This document shows positions 59,980-64,000 of a stretch of 64,000 nt of DNA, piece after piece; the stretch's first letter is position 1, and each line of letters opens with the position of its first letter. The notes beneath the pieces were generated by a model that had not been told where the DNA came from, searched no databases, and saw nothing but the letters and a program-made list of their open reading frames with translations. The position numbers and the translations under genes are program-made. This DNA comes from Rathayibacter sp. VKM Ac-2760 (GTDB lineage: Bacteria > Actinomycetota > Actinomycetes > Actinomycetales > Microbacteriaceae). The DNA lies in NCBI RefSeq assembly GCF_009834185.1, contig NZ_CP047173.1, forward strand, positions 3,844,001-3,908,000, in the 5' to 3' direction.

Positions 59980-61014
59980 ATGACCACCGTTCTCCGCACC
60001 CTCCTCGCCGTCGTCGTCGCCGCGCTCGCGCTCTCCGCCGCTCCCCCGGCCCTCGCCGCGACCGCCACCGATCAGGTCACCTGGGCGGTCAGCCCCGCGA
60101 CCGACGGCGCCGTCGACAAGCGCTCCTGGGTCGAGCTCGACCTCGACCCCGGCGCCACCGCCGACGAGCAGGCCGCGGTCCGCAACCTCAGCGACCAGAC
60201 CGTCACCTTCCGCATCGACACGGCCGACGGCTACTTCACCGACAAGGGCCGCTTCAACATGCTCCCCTCGGATCAGGAGTCCGTCGACGCCGGCACCTGG
60301 ATCACCGCCCCCGAGACCGTCACCGTCGAGCCCGGCGGCACCGGAATCGTCCCCTTCACCGTCACCGTCCCCGACAACGCCGAGCCCGGCGATCACGCCG
60401 CCGGCCTCGCCGCCTCCCTCGTCTCCGTCGGCACCGACGTCGGCGGCTCCTCCGTCGGCGTCGAGAGCCGCATCGGCTTCCGCGTGATGACCCGGGTCAC
60501 CGGCGACGTCGCCCCCGCCGTCGCCGTCGAGAACCTCACCGGCGACTACCGCCTCTCCTGGAACCCCTTCCAGCCCGGCGCCCTCACCGTCACCGCCGAC
60601 ATCGTCAACACCGGCAACGTCCGCCTGCTGCTCGACGGCAGCGCGAGCACCCAGGGCGCCACCGCGCCGCTCGTCGCCGCCGACGCCGCGGCGCAGGAGC
60701 TCCTCCCCGGCGACCGCCGCGCCGTCACTCTCCAGCTCGACGACGTCTGGCCCCTCTTCGCCGTCGGCACCGACCTCACCGTCGCCCCCACCGTCGTCAC
60801 CCCCGACGGCCTCGACCCCGTCGACATCGCCCCCGTCACCGAGTCGACCACCACCGCGGCTGTCCCGCTCCCCCAGCTCGCCGTGCTGCTCGGCATCGCC
60901 CTGATCCTCGCCGCGCTCCTCGCCGGCCGCACCCGCTCCCGCCGCCGCGTCGCCGCCCTCGTCGAGCAGGCCAAGGAGGAGGGCCGCCGCGAGGCCGCCC
61001 ATGTCTCCTCCTGA
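59980..61014 (+). CDS. DUF916-like WxL-interacting membrane protein
   Basis: 344 residues; ATG 59980 with GAGG upstream. Signal peptide ~1-27. Two extracytoplasmic beta domains: DUF916-like (WVELDLDPGATADEQAAVRNLS, GTGIVPFTVTVPDNAEPGDH) and a DUF3324-like one (LTGDYRLSWNPFQPGALTVTADIVNTGNVRL). One C-terminal TM helix ~297-317 (LPQLAVLLGIALILAALLAG) and an Arg-rich cytoplasmic tail. This is the architecture of proteins that pair with WxL surface proteins in Firmicutes. Likely tethers the neighbour to the envelope. Confidence 0.78.
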   Translation: MTTVLRTLLAVVVAALALSAAPPALAATATDQVTWAVSPATDGAVDKRSWVELDLDPGATADEQAAVRNLSDQTVTFRIDTADGYFTDKGRFNMLPSDQESVDAGTWITAPETVTVEPGGTGIVPFTVTVPDNAEPGDHAAGLAASLVSVGTDVGGSSVGVESRIGFRVMTRVTGDVAPAVAVENLTGDYRLSWNPFQPGALTVTADIVNTGNVRLLLDGSASTQGATAPLVAADAAAQELLPGDRRAVTLQLDDVWPLFAVGTDLTVAPTVVTPDGLDPVDIAPVTESTTTAAVPLPQLAVLLGIALILAALLAGRTRSRRRVAALVEQAKEEGRREAAHVSS

Positions 61015-61033
61015 CCCCCGCGCCCTGCCCCCT

Positions 61034-61096
61034 CCGCGAGATGCCACTTGTGCACGCCTTCTGCGGCGTGTCGCGCTCATAAGTGGCATCTCGCGG
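61034..61096 (-). repeat. 63-bp palindromic intergenic element, copy 3 (inverted)
   Basis: Arms CCGCGAGATGCCACTT...AAGTGGCATCTCGCGG; inner loop in opposite orientation to copies 1 and 2. Starts 19 bp after the DUF916-like stop. Confidence 0.9.
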
Positions 61097-61130
61097 AGAG
61101 CGCAGGTAGTGCGCGCACTCAGGGGAACGC

Positions 61131-61136
61131 TAGGGT
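61131..61136 (+). promoter_or_regulatory. Candidate -10 box (TAGGGT) upstream of GH105
   Basis: TAGGGT in the 283-bp gap 61015-61297, the same hexamer as at 27473 and 46394. No clear -35. If used, the GH105 mRNA would have a ~155-nt leader. No TGTTACCGTGAACA site is present here. Confidence 0.35.
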
Positions 61137-61297
61137 CGGGGTGCTGCCGCACGACGACGTGCGTGCTTGACCGGATCCCCGCAGATGCAGCCTCTGACTC
61201 CGGGCGTGTTCTCCTCCGTTCTCCCCAGCGGTCCCTGCCCGCCGGGTTCCCCTTCTGAGCGCGCTCCGTCCCTCTGCGCGCACGATCTGGAGCGACC

Positions 61298-63370
61298 ATG
61301 TCGGCTCTGCGGGCGGCACTCGCCCTCGTTCTCGTCCCCCTGCTGACCGCGGGCGCCGTGCAGGCGGCGGATCCGCCCGCAGCGCCGCTGTCCTCGGAGG
61401 CGCTGCCCTCCGCCTCGTCGATCCTCGCGTCGACGTCGCTGGCGGCCGACTACTACCGGCCGATCATCACGCTCGCGCCGACGCCGAGCCTCGCGGGCTG
61501 GTCCTGGGCGACCTTCGCGCAGGGTGAGAACGCGCTCTACGCGGCGTCCGGGAACCCCGCCTACCTCGCCGACGGGATGACCTGGGGCGGCCTCACCGCC
61601 TGGAAGGTCGCGACGACCGGGCTCGACCCGGACGACCTGAAGGCCGGCCAGGTCTACCACTCGCTGAACGCCTCCGACCCGCGCGCGTCGCTGACGTCGA
61701 TGGACGCCCGGATGGCGCAGGGGCTCGCGACTCTCCCGCTCGATCAGTACGACTGGTCGGACGCCCTCTTCATGGGACTGCCGAACTGGGCGTCCTGGTC
61801 GAAGCGGAAGAACGATCCCGCCTACCTCGCCAAGATGGACGCCCTCTACGAGTGGTCCCGCGACCAGGGCGCGCTCAGCGACCGGTGCGCGGGGGCGGCC
61901 AAGCCGCAGTCCGGTCTCTTCGACGCCGCGGAGGGACTCTGGTACCGCGACTGCCGCTACGTCGGAGTGCCGGACGCCGCCGGGAACAAGGTCTTCTGGG
62001 GCCGCGGCAACGGCTGGGCGATGGCGGCGATGGCCGACGTCATCCAGGCGCTCCCCGCCGGCGACGCGCGCGCCGTCCCGTACCAGGCCATGCTGCGGAC
62101 GATGGCCGCCCGCGTGATCGGACTGCAGGGCTCCGACGGGCTCTGGCGATCGAGCCTGCTGAACAGCAGCGCCTTCCCCGCGCCCGAGACGAGCGCGACC
62201 GCGCTGTTCGCCTACGCGCTCGCCGCGGGCATCTCCTCCGGGACCCTCGACCGGGCGACCTACCTGCCCGCCGTCACCCGGGCGTGGCAGGGATTGACGA
62301 CCGTCTCGCTGAAGCCGAGCGGCTTCGTGACCGGCTGTCAGTCGGTCGGCTTCCAGCCCGCCGGGAGCTACTCCGCGGCCGCACCGCGCACGGCCGCGAC
62401 GGCCACCTCGGCCGGCACCCTGATCAGCGACTCGCCGCCGTTCTGCGTCGGCGCCTTCCTGCTCGCGGGCAGCGCGATCGCGGCGCTGGGCGGCGGGACG
62501 ACACCGACGCCGACTCCGACAGTGACGCCCACGCCCACGCCGACTCCGACAGTGACGCCCACGCCCACGCCGACCGCCACGCCCACCGCGGGAGTCGACA
62601 CCGTCAAGCCGAAGGTCGTGCTCCTCACCCCGAAGGCGAACGCGGTCGTGTCCGGCACGATCACGCTGACCGCGACGGCGACCGACGCGTCCGGGATCTA
62701 CAGCCTGAGCTTCTACCTCGGCGGCACCGTGCTGGGCCGCGGCGTCCCCGGCCCGAACGACACGTACACGCTGCCCTTCGACTCGACGAAGTACCCCGCC
62801 GGCTCGTACCAGATGACCGCGAAGGCGAAGGATCCCGCGCGCAACACCGGAACCAGCCCGACCTACCGCTTCACGATCGACGACACCGGGCCAGTCGTCA
62901 CACCCACGCCCACGCCCACTCGCACCCCCACCCCGACGGCGAGCCCGACCGCGACGCCCACGCCGACTCCGACCACCGGCGCCCCCGGCCCCGGCCGCTA
63001 CCAGGAGACCTCTTCCGCCCTCGCCCTCTCCGGCACCTGGACGGCGCTGAAGGCCGCGTCCGACGACGGCGGCGGCTCGACCTACAGCTCGAGCAGCACC
63101 GCGACCGCGACGATGACGTTCACCGGCACCGGCGTGCAGTGGATCAGCCGGCTCTCCCCCTCGGGCGGCATCAACGAGGTCTACGTCGACGGCGTCCGCG
63201 TCGCCCGGATCGACCGCTACAGCAGCACGACCCGCTACCGGCAGACCGTCTGGACCAGCGGAGTGCTGCCCGCCGGCGTGCACACCGTCTCCCTCCGCGC
63301 CACCCCCGACCGCAACCCCGCCGCCCAGGGCCGCACCCTCCTCCTCGACTCCCTCCTCGTGACGGGCTGA
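61298..63370 (+). CDS. Secreted GH105 unsaturated rhamnogalacturonyl hydrolase with PT linkers and C-terminal beta domains
   Basis: 690 residues; ATG 61298 behind GGAG. Signal peptide ~1-23. GH105 (alpha/alpha)6 barrel ~40-390: WSWATFAQGENALYAASGN, QYDWSDALFMGLPNWASWSK (catalytic Asp region), GLWYRDCRYVG, VFWGRGNGWAMAAMADVI, ETSATALFAYALAAGI. Then a (PT)n linker (~400-430), an Ig-like domain (ASGIYSLSFYLGGTVLG), a second PT linker and a C-terminal beta-sandwich (WTALKAASDDGGGSTYSSSS... GRTLLLDSLLVTG). Removes the unsaturated galacturonyl residue left by PL11. It lacks the two-Cys module of the arabinan enzymes. Confidence 0.9.
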   Translation: MSALRAALALVLVPLLTAGAVQAADPPAAPLSSEALPSASSILASTSLAADYYRPIITLAPTPSLAGWSWATFAQGENALYAASGNPAYLADGMTWGGLTAWKVATTGLDPDDLKAGQVYHSLNASDPRASLTSMDARMAQGLATLPLDQYDWSDALFMGLPNWASWSKRKNDPAYLAKMDALYEWSRDQGALSDRCAGAAKPQSGLFDAAEGLWYRDCRYVGVPDAAGNKVFWGRGNGWAMAAMADVIQALPAGDARAVPYQAMLRTMAARVIGLQGSDGLWRSSLLNSSAFPAPETSATALFAYALAAGISSGTLDRATYLPAVTRAWQGLTTVSLKPSGFVTGCQSVGFQPAGSYSAAAPRTAATATSAGTLISDSPPFCVGAFLLAGSAIAALGGGTTPTPTPTVTPTPTPTPTVTPTPTPTATPTAGVDTVKPKVVLLTPKANAVVSGTITLTATATDASGIYSLSFYLGGTVLGRGVPGPNDTYTLPFDSTKYPAGSYQMTAKAKDPARNTGTSPTYRFTIDDTGPVVTPTPTPTRTPTPTASPTATPTPTPTTGAPGPGRYQETSSALALSGTWTALKAASDDGGGSTYSSSSTATATMTFTGTGVQWISRLSPSGGINEVYVDGVRVARIDRYSSTTRYRQTVWTSGVLPAGVHTVSLRATPDRNPAAQGRTLLLDSLLVTG
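62507..62566 (+). repeat. Two 30-bp tandem repeats encoding the PT linker
   Basis: The 30-nt unit starting ACGCCGACTCCGACAGTG is repeated exactly twice (62507-62536, 62537-62566) and encodes PTPTVTPTPT-type linker sequence in the GH105 protein. Likely prone to length change by slippage. Confidence 0.85.
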
Positions 63371-63376
63371 CCCCCT

Positions 63377-63439
63377 CCGCGAGATGCCACTTGTGTGCAC
63401 ATTTCGCGGCGTGTCGCGTGCACAAGTGGCATCTCGCGG
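63377..63439 (-). repeat. 63-bp palindromic intergenic element, copy 4 (inverted)
   Basis: Same arms as the other copies, inner loop in the orientation of copy 3. Lies between convergent genes (stops 63370 and 63451), only 6 bp past the GH105 stop. Confidence 0.9.
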
Positions 63440-63450
63440 GAGGGAGGGGG

Positions 63451-64000
63451 CTACTGGTACGTGACCAGGTCGGGGAGGGGGGCGACCTCGGACATGGTCT
63501 CGGCGGGGGTCAGCATCGGGAGGTCCTCGTCGTAGAAGTTCTTCCAGCCCCAAGCGATGCCCTCGGGGGCGCCCTCGTGCAGGGCGTTCCAGGTGGCCTG
63601 CTTGTCGGGCTGGCCGCCCTGGCCGTCGACGTGGATCAGGAATTCGAGCTCGGGGCGGTCGCGGCGGATGCTCTCGCGGTCCTGCAGCATCGACAGCCGG
63701 AACTGGTGCAGCACGAACATCTTCGGCGGGAGTCCCGCGCTCTGCACCAGGTCGGCGAGCCAGGTCGAGACGCTGTCGACCTCGGCGGCCTCGACCCGGC
63801 CGATCTGCGCGAGCGGCACCTCGTCGGGCGCGAGCCGCCACTCCGGATCGAGCGCCAGGCCCACGTTCGGCAGGCGCAGCAGCTCCTCGTACGCCTGCGC
63901 CTGGCTGAGGAAGTCGGAGCGGCCGGGCTGCAGATCGAGCACCACGTACATGCCCGCCGCCGCGGCCGCGTCGATGTAGGGGCGGATGCCCGCGGCGTCG
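63451..64000 (-). CDS. TIM-barrel-like secreted/lipoprotein family protein of unknown function, partial
   Basis: Open on the minus strand to the right edge; the 5' part is missing (ATG 63949-63951 is internal, since the frame continues upstream through IRPYIDAAAAAG). 183 codons seen. Segments MYVVLDLQPGRSDFLSQA, VGLALDPEWRLAPDE, KMFVLHQFRLSML, FLIHVDGQGGQPDKQATW and GWKNFYDEDLPMLTP alternate like beta-alpha barrel units. I know similar actinobacterial proteins of unassigned function. Could be a glycosidase-like fold, but no catalytic pair is clear. Confidence 0.75.
   Translation of the reverse strand, partial: DAAGIRPYIDAAAAAGMYVVLDLQPGRSDFLSQAQAYEELLRLPNVGLALDPEWRLAPDEVPLAQIGRVEAAEVDSVSTWLADLVQSAGLPPKMFVLHQFRLSMLQDRESIRRDRPELEFLIHVDGQGGQPDKQATWNALHEGAPEGIAWGWKNFYDEDLPMLTPAETMSEVAPLPDLVTYQ

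Overview
The window is about 64 kb of very GC-rich, densely packed DNA. Short ATGA/GTGA gene overlaps, many GTG starts, TAnnnT-type -10 boxes, an LAxTG-type sorting signal and DUF222-HNH, DUF2254 and BLUF proteins all point to an actinobacterium, most likely a plant-associated member of the Microbacteriaceae (Rathayibacter/Curtobacterium/Clavibacter-like). This placement is inference from gene style. No rRNA, tRNA, CRISPR array, transposase or phage gene was seen.

Left part (1-30 kb, mostly minus strand). (a) 1-5.4 kb: an oligopeptide/nickel-type ABC importer whose second permease is fused to its ATPase, a divergent sugar-phosphate-isomerase-like gene and an XRE-cupin regulator. (b) 5.5-13.7 kb: a tryptophan catabolic cluster running Trp -> N-formylkynurenine -> kynurenine -> anthranilate -> anthraniloyl-CoA -> dearomatised product. 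It consists of kynA, kynU, an HGGFW-type kynurenine formamidase, RidA, a PaaK-type CoA ligase, a 75-residue unknown protein, a monooxygenase/old-yellow-enzyme fusion of the 2-aminobenzoyl-CoA monooxygenase/reductase type, and a TesB thioesterase. (c) 13.9-18.5 kb: a membrane protein, a ThuA/Gfo-Idh-MocA pair and two paralogous secreted repeat proteins. (d) 18.7-24.9 kb: a LacI-controlled sugar ABC importer co-transcribed with a DUF5060/DUF4038/DUF5605 glycosidase. (e) 24.9-30.6 kb: DUF2254, alcohol dehydrogenase, LLM monooxygenase and a membrane-bound molybdopterin oxidoreductase.

Right part (30.8-64 kb) is a plant cell-wall (arabinan/rhamnogalacturonan-I) utilisation region. It holds a GH127 beta-L-arabinofuranosidase, three GH43 proteins (one with two GH43 domains), a wall-anchored PL11 rhamnogalacturonan lyase, a GH105 unsaturated-galacturonyl hydrolase and a YtfQRT-YjfF-like furanose ABC importer. 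It also contains a LacI regulator, an orphan RbsA-type ATPase and a WxL-like/DUF916-like surface pair. Four secreted enzymes (30775-34926, 37621-40245, 40290-42500, 54867-59177) end in the same ~90-residue two-cysteine module. Four of the transcription units (GH127, GH43 pair, importer, double GH43) carry an identical 14-bp operator, TGTTACCGTGAACA, one copy of which lies next to the divergent lacI gene. Together these suggest one regulon that releases and imports arabinofuranose-type sugars.

Two families of repeated palindromes sit between genes: four copies of a 63-bp element, and many copies of a ~38-bp TCTCGATACGCC element, usually paired head to head. All three solute-binding-protein genes are followed by strong GC hairpins before their transporter genes. 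The DUF222-HNH gene at 36.0 kb appears to have lost one C in a C-run, shifting its C-terminus out of frame.
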